The notes under the pieces were generated by a model. That model saw nothing but the letters and a program-made list of their open reading frames with translations, was not told the origin of the DNA and searched no databases. The translations under genes were made by a program, and so were the position numbers. Below, in pieces: positions 43,537 through 52,607 of a DNA stretch of 64,000 nt. The stretch covers positions 1 through 64,000 of the forward strand of contig CAACVI010000050.1 of NCBI GenBank assembly GCA_900659855.1. The letters run 5' to 3'. Positions within the stretch are counted from its first letter, which is position 1; every line of letters starts with the position of its first letter. Source of the DNA: Candidatus Desulfarcum epimagneticum. GTDB lineage: Bacteria > Desulfobacterota > Desulfobacteria > Desulfobacterales > CR-1.

Positions 43537-44619
43537 TCAGTCCAGGTAGTCGTTTTGTATGATTTTTGACACGTCCCGGGTCAATTCAAGAACCTTGAGG
43601 GCCTGGGCCGGCTCAAGGGATCCGGTTCCGCAGCTGGGGGTGATGAGGGAGCCGGACAGCACGGCGGCCCTGCTCAAACCCGTTTTTTCGATCTGGGCGG
43701 CCCGGGCCATCCAGCTTTCAGCCAAAGACCGGGCGGTCTCTTTTTCGATGTCTTCGGGGCGCAGGGTGGGCACGATCCCCCATGCCAGGATTCCCCCCGA
43801 TTCCATGAAGGTTTTGATGGAATCCGCATAAATGACAAACCGGTCAAAATAGGCGTAGGCGTCGAAATTCACAATGACGGCGCCCGATTCCAGAACGATG
43901 GACCAGTCCGTGTTGGCGCACACATGGACCCCGGGGATTCCCCCGGCGGCGCTCACGGCCCCGGCGACCTCTTTTAAGCATTCCAGGGTCTCTTCCCGGG
44001 ACATGGCGATGTGCTCGGAGGTCCCGAACCCGGCCAGGGACGGCTCGTCCAGAAACACAATGACCGGCGCGCCGCCGGACGCCTCCAGAAGTCTCCGGGT
44101 CTGCCAGACGGCCTTCATGGAAAGCATCTTGACGGCGGCGTCCCGGAGCTGGGGGTCGTAAAAAATCGCCCGCCCGGTCTGGTCTTTGATCCCCGTGGTC
44201 AGGGTGATGGGGCCGGTCACCTGGCCCTTGGCCGCCTTGGGCTTTTGGGGCGGGTCGCTTAAGCGTTTTAAAAAAAGAAAAAACCCCTCGGCCGAATCCG
44301 GGGACAGGGCGAACCGGGAGTTTTCCGGGAATTCGCCGCCCTCCGCGACCGCCAGGTAGTCTTCATAAAAGGCCGTCAGCGCCTCGCTGAAACCCTGTGA
44401 GTCCGAATCAACGAAGAAGTCGCCGTCTTTTTCCAAAAGACCGGGAAGGCCGGGCGCGAACTGGGGGATCATGCCTTCCTTTGAAAACCGGGGAAGCTGA
44501 ACCCACGAGGGGATGTCCGGCGAATGTGAAAACACATGGTCCAGCGCCTCGGCGTGGTCCGAAAGGGGCATGCTTCCAATGAGGGCCGTGGCCCCGTCCC
44601 CTGTGAACAAAGGGGTCAT
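43537..44619 (-). CDS. MetE/UROD-like methyltransferase
   Basis: A 360-residue protein of the UROD/MetE superfamily with only the C-terminal-type barrel of MetE. Key residues are DEPSL (191-195), HVCANTDW with H232 and C234, and PSCGTGSL with C330, which match the zinc site of cobalamin-independent methionine synthase. Canonical MetE has about 750 residues, so this resembles the short core-MetE enzymes of anaerobes, some of which take methyl groups from methyl-corrinoid proteins. A link to the Wood-Ljungdahl methyl branch encoded at 5.6-7.2 kb is plausible but inferred. It leads an operon with MoxR and VWA. Confidence 0.75.
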   Translation of the reverse strand: MTPLFTGDGATALIGSMPLSDHAEALDHVFSHSPDIPSWVQLPRFSKEGMIPQFAPGLPGLLEKDGDFFVDSDSQGFSEALTAFYEDYLAVAEGGEFPENSRFALSPDSAEGFFLFLKRLSDPPQKPKAAKGQVTGPITLTTGIKDQTGRAIFYDPQLRDAAVKMLSMKAVWQTRRLLEASGGAPVIVFLDEPSLAGFGTSEHIAMSREETLECLKEVAGAVSAAGGIPGVHVCANTDWSIVLESGAVIVNFDAYAYFDRFVIYADSIKTFMESGGILAWGIVPTLRPEDIEKETARSLAESWMARAAQIEKTGLSRAAVLSGSLITPSCGTGSLEPAQALKVLELTRDVSKIIQNDYLD

Positions 44620-44659
44620 GGTGGTATTTTGTCCTTTTATTTTAATTGGTTGCCAACTG

Positions 44660-44813
44660 TTGATGGCGTCGTAAAAAATCCGATCTCCTGCGTTGCGGCG
44701 CTTATTTTTAATTGAGGCATACTACATGTATTGCCTCAATTAAAAATAACCACCACGCCTTGTATATCGAATTTTTAACTTAGCCATCCCAAGCTTTTTT
44801 ACGAGTTTATCAA
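44660..44813. repeat. Dispersed palindromic repeat, copy F (long form, inverted)
   Basis: Near-exact reverse complement of copy D: TTGATGGCGTCGTAAAAAAT, inner palindrome with ATACTACATGTAT, then CGAATTTTTAACTTAGCCAT and TTTTTTACGAGTTTATCAA. It occupies the left part of the 425-base gap between the MetE-like gene and tatA. The right part holds the tatA promoter. Confidence 0.92.
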
Positions 44814-44960
44814 CTGTTCAGAAACCGGGCTAAAAAAACAGGCCCGTTCCTGTGTGTATATTTTTCAAAGTTAACATGACGGGCGTATTTTTTCAAGGCT
44901 TATATCGCGACGGTTTTCGAGGGCGGGGGTTTTTTAAAAATAAAGAAAATTCTTAAGGGA

Positions 44961-44989
44961 TTGACACATAAAACGCCGGGCGCTATATT
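44961..44989 (+). promoter_or_regulatory. Sigma-70 promoter of tatA
   Basis: TTGACA (44961-44966), a 17-base spacer and TATATT (44984-44989), 56 bases before the tatA ATG. A near-consensus match. Confidence 0.7.
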
Positions 44990-45044
44990 GCGAATTTTAT
45001 CAAACGCAAACGGGTCCGGCAAGGGGCCCGGCAAGGAGGAATAG

Positions 45045-45227
45045 ATGTTTGGAATCGGAATGCCGGAGCTGATTATTCTTCTGGTGATTATACTGATTAT
45101 TTTCGGGGCCGGAAAACTCCCGGAGATCGGGGGCGGGTTGGGCAAGGCCATCCGGAATTTCAAAGGCGCCTCCGTGGACGATGAGAGTAAGGAGCCTGAA
45201 AAAATAGAAGAGGACAAAAAGTCCTGA
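45045..45227 (+). CDS. tatA: Twin-arginine translocase subunit TatA/E
   Basis: A 60-residue protein: [39 protein letters not shown] is the TatA membrane helix, hinge (FG..KLP) and amphipathic helix, followed by a short acidic tail. It forms the pore of the Tat system for folded, cofactor-bearing exported proteins. AAGGAGG lies 6 bases before the ATG. It is monocistronic; tatB and tatC are not nearby. The TGA stop falls in the edge of repeat copy G. Confidence 0.95.
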   Translation: MFGIGMPELIILLVIILIIFGAGKLPEIGGGLGKAIRNFKGASVDDESKEPEKIEEDKKS

Positions 45228-45330
45228 CAGCGTCATAAAAAACGCGTCGCGGCGCTTTTTTGACCGCCGGCCACACCAGGCAGGCATGGCCCCGTTTTCA
45301 AAAAATCGCCGCGCCTTTTGTAAGGTCCGT
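45225..45330. repeat. Dispersed palindromic repeat, copy G (degenerate)
   Basis: TGACAGCGTCATAAAAAACG at the left and AAAAAATCGCCGCGCCTTTTG at the right resemble the outer arms; the interior differs. The first three bases are the tatA stop. It lies between convergent tatA and ssb. Confidence 0.6.
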
Positions 45331-45369
45331 TTCAGCCCAGGTCCATTCTATCCGGGTCCGGGGAAAACC

Positions 45370-45807
45370 CTAAAAAGGAATGTCGTCCTCCTTAAAATCC
45401 CGCCCCGCGCCCGTGGTTTCCGGCATGTCCGGGACATCCATGGGGGCGTTTGACCGGGACCGGTCCACAGAGCCTTTGGGGTCAAGCATCTGCATCTGGC
45501 CCGCCACAATTTCCGTGGTGTAGCGTTTGACGCCCTCTTTGTCTTCCCAGTCCCGGGTCTGGATGCGGCCCTCAAGGTACACCTTTTTGCCCTTGGCCAG
45601 GTATTCGCCGCATATCTCGGCCAGCCTGCCGAAGGCCACGATGCGGTGCCATTCGGTTTTCTGCCGTTTTTCCCCCGTGTTTTTGTCCTTCCATTCCTCG
45701 CTGGTGGCCACGCTGAAATTCGCCACCGCCAGTCCGTCGGGCGTGTAGCGCATTTCGGGGTCCCGCCCGAGATTTCCCACGATAATCGCTTTGTTGACTC
45801 CGGCCAT
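45370..45807 (-). CDS. ssb: Single-stranded DNA-binding protein
   Basis: A 145-residue [35 protein letters not shown], the OB fold with [30 protein letters not shown], and the acidic C-terminal tip DDIPF that recruits partner proteins. Length and tip are typical. It is transcribed alone. Confidence 0.95.
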   Translation of the reverse strand: MAGVNKAIIVGNLGRDPEMRYTPDGLAVANFSVATSEEWKDKNTGEKRQKTEWHRIVAFGRLAEICGEYLAKGKKVYLEGRIQTRDWEDKEGVKRYTTEIVAGQMQMLDPKGSVDRSRSNAPMDVPDMPETTGAGRDFKEDDIPF

Positions 45808-45904
45808 AATGGATCGCCTCCGTTTGATTCGTTCATTTTTTTGATTTTGGGTGTTATAGCGTTTTCACGTCGATTGTTCAAGCTTTAAAATGGTCTCAAA
45901 CCCA

Positions 45905-46555
45905 TCAAAGACAGGCAAAGGGGACGCCCCCGATTTGTTCGTCATACAGACGGGGAATTTCGTCATTATTGATGACGAGCCCGAAACGACAGTTTTGTTC
46001 CCGGATAAAATCTTTCAGCGCGCGCAGCTGTTTGGGTTTTAAGGTCTGGGAGTATTTGATTTCAATGGGAATCAGCCCGAATTCACCCTCGATGATCAGG
46101 TCGATTTCGGCCCCGGCGCCCGTCCGGTAATAATAATAGTCAAATCCCGCGCCGGCCGCATTGAGCCCCCGGATGATTTCCTCAATGACCATGCCTTCCC
46201 AGGATCGGCCCATCGCCGGATGGGCGGCCAGAATATCCGGCTCCCCTATGCGCAGCAGGCTGTGGAGAAGACCGCTGTCGCGAAAGTGACCTTTTGGATG
46301 TTTGATGACGCGTTTCAGGGCGTTTCGCGTGTAGGCGGGCACGGACCGCCACAGGAAAGTTCCGTCCGCGATTCTGAAATAATCCCGCGCCGTGGGCTGG
46401 GACACCCCCAGCGACCGCGCCACGTCCGAGTAATTGATGACGTTTCCGGAAATGCCGGCCAATATCCGCGCGAACATCTGGAACCTGTTTTCATTGACGC
46501 CCGGGAAGAGTCTCGCCACATCCCGGTACAGATAGGCGCCGATATATTGATTCAT
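45905..46555 (-). pseudogene. Truncated AAA ATPase, DUF4143 C-terminal half only
   Basis: A 216-residue remnant. It corresponds to the C-terminal DUF4143 part of a common family of AAA ATPases: YIGAYLYRDVARLFPG, then GSWEG-like RSWEGMVIEEIIRGL, GAEIDLIIEGEFGLIPIEIKYSQTLKPKQLRAL. The reading frame upstream still encodes family-like residues (KRFHSVW) before it meets a TAG, but the whole N-terminal ATPase domain is missing. The break lies next to a palindromic repeat at 46605-46703, which may have caused the deletion. Confidence 0.75.
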
Positions 46556-46604
46556 CCAGACGGAATGAAATCGTTTGTTTTTTTTAAGCCAGGGCTCCTA
46601 CTAT

Positions 46605-46703
46605 CGGTTGGGTTAAGCGAAGCGAAACCCAGCGCCGTTTACCGCCTTTTTATTTTTGCTCAAGCGCGTCAAAAATGTCGGGCTCCGTTCCTCAACCCAA
46701 CCG
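46605..46703. repeat. REP-like inverted repeat
   Basis: CGGTTGGGTT (46605-46614) and AACCCAACCG (46694-46703) bracket a segment that also contains AAGCGAAGCGAAACCC. Sequences of the form GGTTGGGTT-AGCGAAGCG-AACCC recur in many bacterial genomes as extragenic palindromes. It fills the gap between gltX and the DUF4143 remnant. Confidence 0.65.
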
Positions 46704-46711
46704 TGCCCGAT

Positions 46712-48124
46712 TCAACTCTCCTTCTCCTTGCCCTCAATAAACCCCAAAGCCAGGCGAAGCCTTTCAAGGGATTTTTCCCGGCCCAGGACTTCGATGATCT
46801 CAAAAATGCCCGGGCTCACTGTTTTGCCGGTGAGGGCCACCCGGGCGGGCTGGGCGATTTTGCCGAGTTTGAGGCCGGTGGATTCCATGACCGCTTTAAA
46901 GGCGGTCTCCAGATTTTCTTCGGTGAAATCCTCCAGCGCCTCCAGGCGTTGGATCAGCTCGGCCAGGACAGGGGCCGCGCCGGGTTTGAGATTTTTCCGG
47001 GCCGCTTTTTCCTCGTAGGAAACTTTATCAAGAAAATAAAATTCCGCCGCCTCGGCCATCTCATCCAGGGTTTTGCTCCGGGAGTTTAAGGTGGCGATGG
47101 CTTTTTCCACAAAAGAATCGTCTTTTTTCGGAAAGCCGCGGCGCTCAAGAAACGGGGAAAGGGGGGCGACCAGTTCCGACGGGGGCGCGGCCTTGATGTG
47201 GTCCGCGTTTAAGGCTTTGAGTTTTTCCGGGTCGAATATGCCCGCCGATGTCCCGATGTTTTCAAGGGTGAAGACCTCGATCAGGTCCTTTCGGGTGAAA
47301 AACTCCTGGTCCCCGTGGGACCATCCCAGCCGGACCAGGTAGTTGATCAGCGCGTCGGGCAGAAACCCCATGTCCCGGTAGGCGGTCACCGACATGGCCC
47401 CGTGGCGTTTGCTCAGCCGGGTCCGGTCGGCGCCCAGCACCATGGGGACATGGGCGAAATCCGGGACTTCGGCGCCCAGCGCCCTGTAAAGCTGAATCTG
47501 CTTGGGGGTGTTGTTGAGATGATCGTCGCCCCGGACCACGGTGGTGATTCCCATCTCGATGTCGTCCACCACCACCACGAAATTGTAGGTGGGGGTCTGG
47601 TCGCTTCTGAGGATCACGAAGTCGTCCAGCTCCTGGTTGCTGAAAACCACGCCTCCCTTGACGATGTCTTTGACCGCGGTGGAGCCCGACGAGGGCGCCG
47701 CGAACCGGACCACGGAGCCGGGGCTTTTTTCAAGGCCCCTGTTCCGGCATGTTCCGTCGTACCGGGGTTTTTCGCCGGCGGCCATGGCCTTTTTGCGCAT
47801 GGCGTCGATGTCCTCTTTGGAGCAGTCGCAGTGGTAGGCCATGCCGTCCTTCAGGAGCCGGTCCACATATTCGCGGTAAAGGGGCATGCGCTCGGATTGA
47901 AACCAGGGGCCCTCGTCCCAGTCGATTCCCAGCCACTCCAGGGACTCCAGTATGGCGTCGGCCGACGCCTCGGTGGAGCGGGCCCGGTCCGTGTCTTCGA
48001 TTCTTAAAACAAATTTTCCGTTGAAATGCCGCGCCAGAAGCCAGTTAAACAGGGCGGTGCGGGCGCCCCCCACGTGAAGATGCCCGGTGGGGCTGGGGGG
48101 AAAGCGGGTGATGATGGGTGTCAT
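46712..48124 (-). CDS. gltX: Glutamyl-tRNA synthetase
   Basis: A 470-residue class I synthetase: FPPSPTGHLHVGGARTALFNWL at the N-terminus (HIGH variant HVGG), DTDRARSTEAS and LSKRHGAMSV (KMSK variant). The C-terminal helical anticodon domain ends at GKEKES. It charges tRNA(Glu) and, given the GatCA genes in the same window, most likely also misacylates tRNA(Gln). No T-box leader is seen. Confidence 0.95.
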   Translation of the reverse strand: MTPIITRFPPSPTGHLHVGGARTALFNWLLARHFNGKFVLRIEDTDRARSTEASADAILESLEWLGIDWDEGPWFQSERMPLYREYVDRLLKDGMAYHCDCSKEDIDAMRKKAMAAGEKPRYDGTCRNRGLEKSPGSVVRFAAPSSGSTAVKDIVKGGVVFSNQELDDFVILRSDQTPTYNFVVVVDDIEMGITTVVRGDDHLNNTPKQIQLYRALGAEVPDFAHVPMVLGADRTRLSKRHGAMSVTAYRDMGFLPDALINYLVRLGWSHGDQEFFTRKDLIEVFTLENIGTSAGIFDPEKLKALNADHIKAAPPSELVAPLSPFLERRGFPKKDDSFVEKAIATLNSRSKTLDEMAEAAEFYFLDKVSYEEKAARKNLKPGAAPVLAELIQRLEALEDFTEENLETAFKAVMESTGLKLGKIAQPARVALTGKTVSPGIFEIIEVLGREKSLERLRLALGFIEGKEKES

Positions 48125-48249
48125 GGATGTTCCTTCGCATAATGGGTTTGGATTCGCGCCGTTAAATCGGGCTGGTTTTTTAAAAGAAAATAATTATCAT
48201 AATACTTTGGCCGACGCAACCGGCGAAACCATAAAAAAAATGAAAGTCC

Positions 48250-48278
48250 TTGACAATCCCGGTGATTTGAATTACTTA
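48250..48278 (+). promoter_or_regulatory. Candidate promoter for rpmF
   Basis: TTGACA at 48250-48255 and a weak TACTTA at 48273-48278 with a 17-base spacer, about 80 bases before rpmF. Only the -35 is convincing. Confidence 0.35.
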
Positions 48279-48359
48279 CAGTATCCAAAAACCCCCGGCT
48301 TGAAAACGCGGGAAAAAATAATAAAATTATTTATAATCCAAACACTTAGGAGATTACTC

Positions 48360-48536
48360 ATGGCTGTGCCGAAAAGAAAAAAATCCAAGTCAAAGCGGGA
48401 CATGCGCCGGGCCCACGACAAACACCGGGCCGCCGACCCCGCCAAATGCCCCCAGTGCGGAGCGGCCAGGATGCAGCATCACGCCTGCCCGGAATGCGGA
48501 AATTATGACGGGAGAAAGGTTTTTGAAGGAAAATAA
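48360..48536 (+). CDS. rpmF: Ribosomal protein bL32
   Basis: A 58-residue protein: AVPKRKKSKSKRDMRRAHDK followed by a four-Cys zinc ribbon (CPQCG ... CPECG). Normal length. GGAG stands 8 bases upstream of the ATG. Its TAA stop lies at the edge of repeat copy H. In many bacteria rpmF leads the plsX-fab operon; here an acyl-CoA dehydrogenase comes next. Confidence 0.96.
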   Translation: MAVPKRKKSKSKRDMRRAHDKHRAADPAKCPQCGAARMQHHACPECGNYDGRKVFEGK

Positions 48537-48614
48537 CCACTACGCCTTGTGCTTAAATTTTAGCATACGGAATTTTTAACTTAGCCATCCCAAGCTTTTT
48601 TACGAGTTTATCAA
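48530..48614. repeat. Dispersed palindromic repeat, copy H (right half)
   Basis: AAAATAACCACTACGCCTTG, CGGAATTTTTAACTTAGCCATC and AGCTTTTTTACGAGTTTATCAA match the right half of copy F. The left half is absent. It overlaps the rpmF stop codon and ends just before the acyl-CoA dehydrogenase gene. Confidence 0.88.
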
Positions 48615-48646
48615 TCATGTCACAAAACCAGGGAGAAACCGAAACC

Positions 48647-50329
48647 ATGCCAGGGTCGACGCCACATGATTCCGCCCCTGTCCTGAGAGGCCTGGACTCC
48701 GAATCCCGACAGATGGTCGCGGATATGATCCGGCAGCTGGGGCAGCGGCTTCTTTCCAGGGACAAAATCCTGGAGTTCGACAAAAAAGACATCTTTCCCG
48801 AAGCCGAGATTCGGGAACTGCTCAGCCCGGACATCGGGCTCCAGCTTCTTTTCATCCCCGAGGCTTACGGGGGAATGGGCGGCGGCGCCAGAGACTCCTG
48901 CCTGGCCACCCGGGAGATGTCCAAAATATGCCTGGGCGTGGCCACTGCTTTTTTCGCCATCCAGCTCGGCGCCGATCCCCTCATCGTGGGGGGAACCCGC
49001 GAGCAGAAGGAGAAATGGCTGGGCGCCATCGCCGGCGGGGACTGCCTGGTCTCCTACGCGGTGACCGAGCCGGGCGCGGGCAGCAACCTGGCCGCGCTCC
49101 AGACCTCGGCGGAGCCTGTGGAGGACGATTCCGGAAATATCAAAGGTTACCGGATCAACGGAAACAAACAGTTCATCTCCACCGGGGGATATTCCGATTT
49201 CATCACCCTTCTGGCCAATACCCCCGAGGGGCCGACCTTTTTCGTGGTGGAAAAGGACGCCGAGGGCTTTTCACGGGGAAAGGGCGAGGAAAAACACGGC
49301 ATACGCTCGTCCAACACCTCGCCTTTGTCCTTTTCGGATGTGTTCGTCCCGGTGGAAAACCTCATCGGCGGCGTTCCCGGAAAGGGTTTGAAACAGTCCA
49401 ACGCGGTGTTCGGCTACACCCGGCTCATGGTGGCCTCCATGGCCCTGGGCGCCGGGGAGGCGGCGCTGGACATCGTGATCCCCTACGCGGCCCAGAGAAG
49501 GCAGTTCGGCTCTTTTCTGTCCGAAAAGCAGGGCTACACCCACAAGCTGGTGGTCCCCCACGCGGTCCGGCTGGCCGCGGCCGACGCCTACTGCGACGAG
49601 ATCGCCCTTCGGCTCGACTCCGGGGAGAAAGACCTTCAGACCGAGGGCTCCATCGCCAAATACTTCGCCTCCGAGGCCGCCAATCAAACGGCCGACGACG
49701 CCATCCAGGCGCTGGGAGGCTACGGCTACATCGCCGAGTACGGGGTGGAGAAGATCAAGCGGGATGTGAAAATCACCTGCATTTACGAGGGAACCAGCGA
49801 GATCCAGCAAAACATCATCAGCGTGTTCCGATGGAAGAAAACCCGAAAGACCAAGGGCGCCTTTTACGAAGGAATCGCCTCTGAAATGAAGGCCGCGGCC
49901 GGCTCGGGAAAAGACCTGGGCGCGGAATCCTTCGCCCTGGCCGCCGCCGCCCTGAACCCCGTCATTGAAAAGGTTCAAAAGGCGCGGCTCACCCGAAGCC
50001 AGCATGTCATGTTCGCCCTGGCCGACATGATGACCCATGTGGAGGTGGGCGCCGCCCTGGCCCGAAAAGCGGCGGCTTTGATGGACGCCGGGGACCCGGA
50101 CGCGGAAAAGACGCGGCTGATGTCCAGAATTTTCGCCGCCGAAACCGCCCGGACGGTTTGCGAAAAGACGCTGGAGATTCTGTCCGGCTCCGGCGCTTTT
50201 TCAAAAGACGAAGTGTCGGCGTTTTTAAAGTCCGTGTCATACGACGACATGATCCTGGGCCAGGCCGGCGTCATTCAGGACATGGACGCGCTGGCCGATA
50301 TTTTATTCGGGAGGCGTCATGGCGGATAA
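48647..50329 (+). CDS. Acyl-CoA dehydrogenase
   Basis: A 560-residue flavoprotein with the acyl-CoA dehydrogenase core (VTEPGAGSNLAALQT, INGNKQFISTGG, RQFGSFLSEKQG, QALGGYGYIAEYGVE) and catalytic Glu in CIYEGTSEIQQN. A C-terminal extension of about 150 residues is as in long-form family members. It introduces a double bond at the alpha-beta position of an acyl-CoA. ATG 48647 is preferred over 48617 because GGGAG lies 11 bases upstream. It overlaps the start of fabG by 11 bases, so it belongs to the fatty-acid operon, where plsX, fabH and fabD would usually be. Confidence 0.85.
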   Translation: MPGSTPHDSAPVLRGLDSESRQMVADMIRQLGQRLLSRDKILEFDKKDIFPEAEIRELLSPDIGLQLLFIPEAYGGMGGGARDSCLATREMSKICLGVATAFFAIQLGADPLIVGGTREQKEKWLGAIAGGDCLVSYAVTEPGAGSNLAALQTSAEPVEDDSGNIKGYRINGNKQFISTGGYSDFITLLANTPEGPTFFVVEKDAEGFSRGKGEEKHGIRSSNTSPLSFSDVFVPVENLIGGVPGKGLKQSNAVFGYTRLMVASMALGAGEAALDIVIPYAAQRRQFGSFLSEKQGYTHKLVVPHAVRLAAADAYCDEIALRLDSGEKDLQTEGSIAKYFASEAANQTADDAIQALGGYGYIAEYGVEKIKRDVKITCIYEGTSEIQQNIISVFRWKKTRKTKGAFYEGIASEMKAAAGSGKDLGAESFALAAAALNPVIEKVQKARLTRSQHVMFALADMMTHVEVGAALARKAAALMDAGDPDAEKTRLMSRIFAAETARTVCEKTLEILSGSGAFSKDEVSAFLKSVSYDDMILGQAGVIQDMDALADILFGRRHGG

Positions 50330-51074
50330 AGACGCGTCCCCGGTTGTGGTGACGGGAGGCTCCAGGGGCATCGGGAGGGCCATATGCCTGGCCTTCGCGG
50401 CCCGGGGGGCGGATGTTTATTTTAATTATTTCCCCAAAGACGAAGAGGCGGCCGCCGCTGAGACGGAAAAAAAAGTCTCGGAGCTGGGCGGGCGGGCCCG
50501 GGGGTTTTGCGCCGATGTGGCCTCTGAAAAAGAGGTGGGGGAATTTTTTGACGCCGTTCTAAACGAAACCGGCGGACGGCTGGACTGCCTGGTCAACAAC
50601 GCCGGAATCACCCGGGACGGCCTTTTGGTCCGGATGAAGGAGGCGGCCTGGACCGAGGTGATGGACGTCAACCTCAAAGGCGCCTTTTTATGCTTAAAAC
50701 GCGCCGCCGTCGTCATGATGAAGCGGCGCTTCGGCCGGGTGGTGAACATCGCCTCGGTGGTGGGGGTCTCCGGAAACCCGGGCCAGGCCAACTATTCGGC
50801 CTCCAAGGCCGGGCTCATCGGCCTCACCAAGACGGCGGCCGCGGAGCTGGCGCCCAGGGGAATCACGGTCAACGCCGTGGCCCCGGGGTTCATCGAAACC
50901 GAGATGACGAAACATCTTTCCGAAAAAACGATTGAAAATTTTATGGGCCGCATTCCCTTAAAACGGGCCGGGGCGCCCGGGGATGTGGCCGCCGCCGCGC
51001 TTTTTCTGTGCTCGGACGAAGCCGCGTATATCACCGGCCAGGCGCTGCATGTGAGCGGCGGCATGTATATGTGA
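50319..51074 (+). CDS. fabG: 3-oxoacyl-ACP reductase FabG
   Basis: A 251-residue short-chain dehydrogenase. The NADPH loop is [12 protein letters not shown], then [13 protein letters not shown]; the catalytic triad is S146, Y159 and K163 in [22 protein letters not shown]. It reduces beta-ketoacyl-ACP in fatty-acid elongation. GGGAGG precedes the ATG. Position before acpP and fabF supports FabG over other SDR roles. Confidence 0.93.
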   Translation: MADKDASPVVVTGGSRGIGRAICLAFAARGADVYFNYFPKDEEAAAAETEKKVSELGGRARGFCADVASEKEVGEFFDAVLNETGGRLDCLVNNAGITRDGLLVRMKEAAWTEVMDVNLKGAFLCLKRAAVVMMKRRFGRVVNIASVVGVSGNPGQANYSASKAGLIGLTKTAAAELAPRGITVNAVAPGFIETEMTKHLSEKTIENFMGRIPLKRAGAPGDVAAAALFLCSDEAAYITGQALHVSGGMYM

Positions 51075-51106
51075 AACAGGATTTTAACCGGGAGGAAACA
51101 CTAAGA

Positions 51107-51337
51107 ATGTCCATTGAAGATAAGGTAAAAAAAATCATTGCGGAGAAATTAAGCGTGGAGCTGGAGGAGGTCGTTCCCGAAGCGTCTTTTATCAACGATC
51201 TCGGGGCCGACTCCCTGGACATTGTCGAGCTGATCATGTCCATGGAGGAAGAGTTTGACATCGAAATATCCGATGATGACGCTGAAAAGCTTGTCACGGT
51301 CAAAGATGTGCTCGAATATATCCAGGAACATTCCTAA
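51107..51337 (+). CDS. acpP: Acyl carrier protein
   Basis: A 76-residue ACP. The phosphopantetheine site is S36 in [11 protein letters not shown], and the rest ([23 protein letters not shown]) is standard. The start at 51107 follows GGAGG; upstream in-frame codons overlap fabG and are not used. Confidence 0.96.
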   Translation: MSIEDKVKKIIAEKLSVELEEVVPEASFINDLGADSLDIVELIMSMEEEFDIEISDDDAEKLVTVKDVLEYIQEHS

Positions 51338-51356
51338 ACCGGACAGGAGGTTTTTT

Positions 51357-52598
51357 TTGGAAAGGCGGGTGGTTGTCACCGGCGCGGGTCTGGTCACCCC
51401 GCTGGGAACGGGAGTGGAAAAGACATGGAGTCGGCTGTGCCGGGGAGAGTCGGGAATCGGCGAGATCTCCAGGTTCGACACGTCCGGTTTCAAGACCCGG
51501 ATCGCGGGAGAGGTCCGGGATTTTTCCCCGGGGGATTTTTTGCCGAAGAAAGAGGCCCGGCGAACGGAGCGTTTTATCGCCTACGCTGTGGCCGCCGCCC
51601 GGATGGCCATGGAGGACTCGGGCTTTGTCGTCGACGCGTCCAACGCCCATCGGGTGGGGGTGGTCACCGGATGCGGCCTGGGAGGGCTTTTCATGCTGGA
51701 GGAGGTCTCCCGGACCGTGGACACAAAAGGTCCCAGGCGGGTCAGCCCTTTTTTTATTCCCATGATCATCGGGAACATGGCGGCGGGAGTGATTTCCATC
51801 CACCTGGGGGCCAAGGGCCCCAACGCCTCCATCGCCACGGCGTGCGCGGCCGGCGGTCACGCGGTGGGGGATTCGTACCGCATGGTCCAAAGCGGGCGGG
51901 CCGACGCCATGATCACCGGGGGCGTGGAGTCCGTCATCACCCCCACCGGCATCGCCGGATTCAACGCCATGAAGGCCCTGTCCACGAGAAACGACGCGCC
52001 TGAAAAGGCGTCCCGACCCTTTGAAAGGGACCGGGACGGCTTTGTCATGGGAGAGGGAAGCGGCATTGTGATCATCGAGACCCTGGAGTCCGCCCTTGAG
52101 CGCGGCGCCAAAATTTACGCCGAGATCATCGGCTACGGAATGAGCGGCGACGCCCATCACATGACCGCGCCCCCGCCGGATGGCGACGGCGCCGTTCGAT
52201 GCATGACCGAGGCCCTGGACGACGCGGGAATTTCCCCGGGAAGCGTGGATTACATCAACGCCCACGGCACCGCCACCGCCCTGAATGATCTTTACGAGAC
52301 CCGGGCCGTCAAAACGGTCTTCAAGGAAAAGGCGCCGCTGATCCCCATCAGCGCCACCAAGTCCATGACCGGCCATCTCCTGGGGGGCGCCGGCGGGGTG
52401 GAGACGGTCTTCACGGCCCTTTCCCTGTTTCACGGGATCCTTCCGCCCACCATCAATTTTGAAAACCCGGGCGAGGAGTGCGACCTGGACTATGTGCCCC
52501 AAAAAGCCCGTAAAAAAGACATCTCCGTGGCCATGACCAACTCCTTTGGATTTGGGGGAACCAACGCCACTTTGATCCTGAAAAAACACGCGCTGTGA
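51357..52598 (+). CDS. fabF: 3-oxoacyl-ACP synthase II FabF
   Basis: A 413-residue condensing enzyme. The catalytic triad is C163 (ATACAAGGH), H303 (NAHGTATALND) and H340 (SMTGHLLGGAGG), with the same numbering as E. coli FabF. The start is TTG 51357, with AGGAGG 6 bases upstream. Only 19 bases separate it from acpP. Confidence 0.95.
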   Translation: MERRVVVTGAGLVTPLGTGVEKTWSRLCRGESGIGEISRFDTSGFKTRIAGEVRDFSPGDFLPKKEARRTERFIAYAVAAARMAMEDSGFVVDASNAHRVGVVTGCGLGGLFMLEEVSRTVDTKGPRRVSPFFIPMIIGNMAAGVISIHLGAKGPNASIATACAAGGHAVGDSYRMVQSGRADAMITGGVESVITPTGIAGFNAMKALSTRNDAPEKASRPFERDRDGFVMGEGSGIVIIETLESALERGAKIYAEIIGYGMSGDAHHMTAPPPDGDGAVRCMTEALDDAGISPGSVDYINAHGTATALNDLYETRAVKTVFKEKAPLIPISATKSMTGHLLGGAGGVETVFTALSLFHGILPPTINFENPGEECDLDYVPQKARKKDISVAMTNSFGFGGTNATLILKKHAL

Positions 52599-52607
52599 GA
52601 ATCAGAC

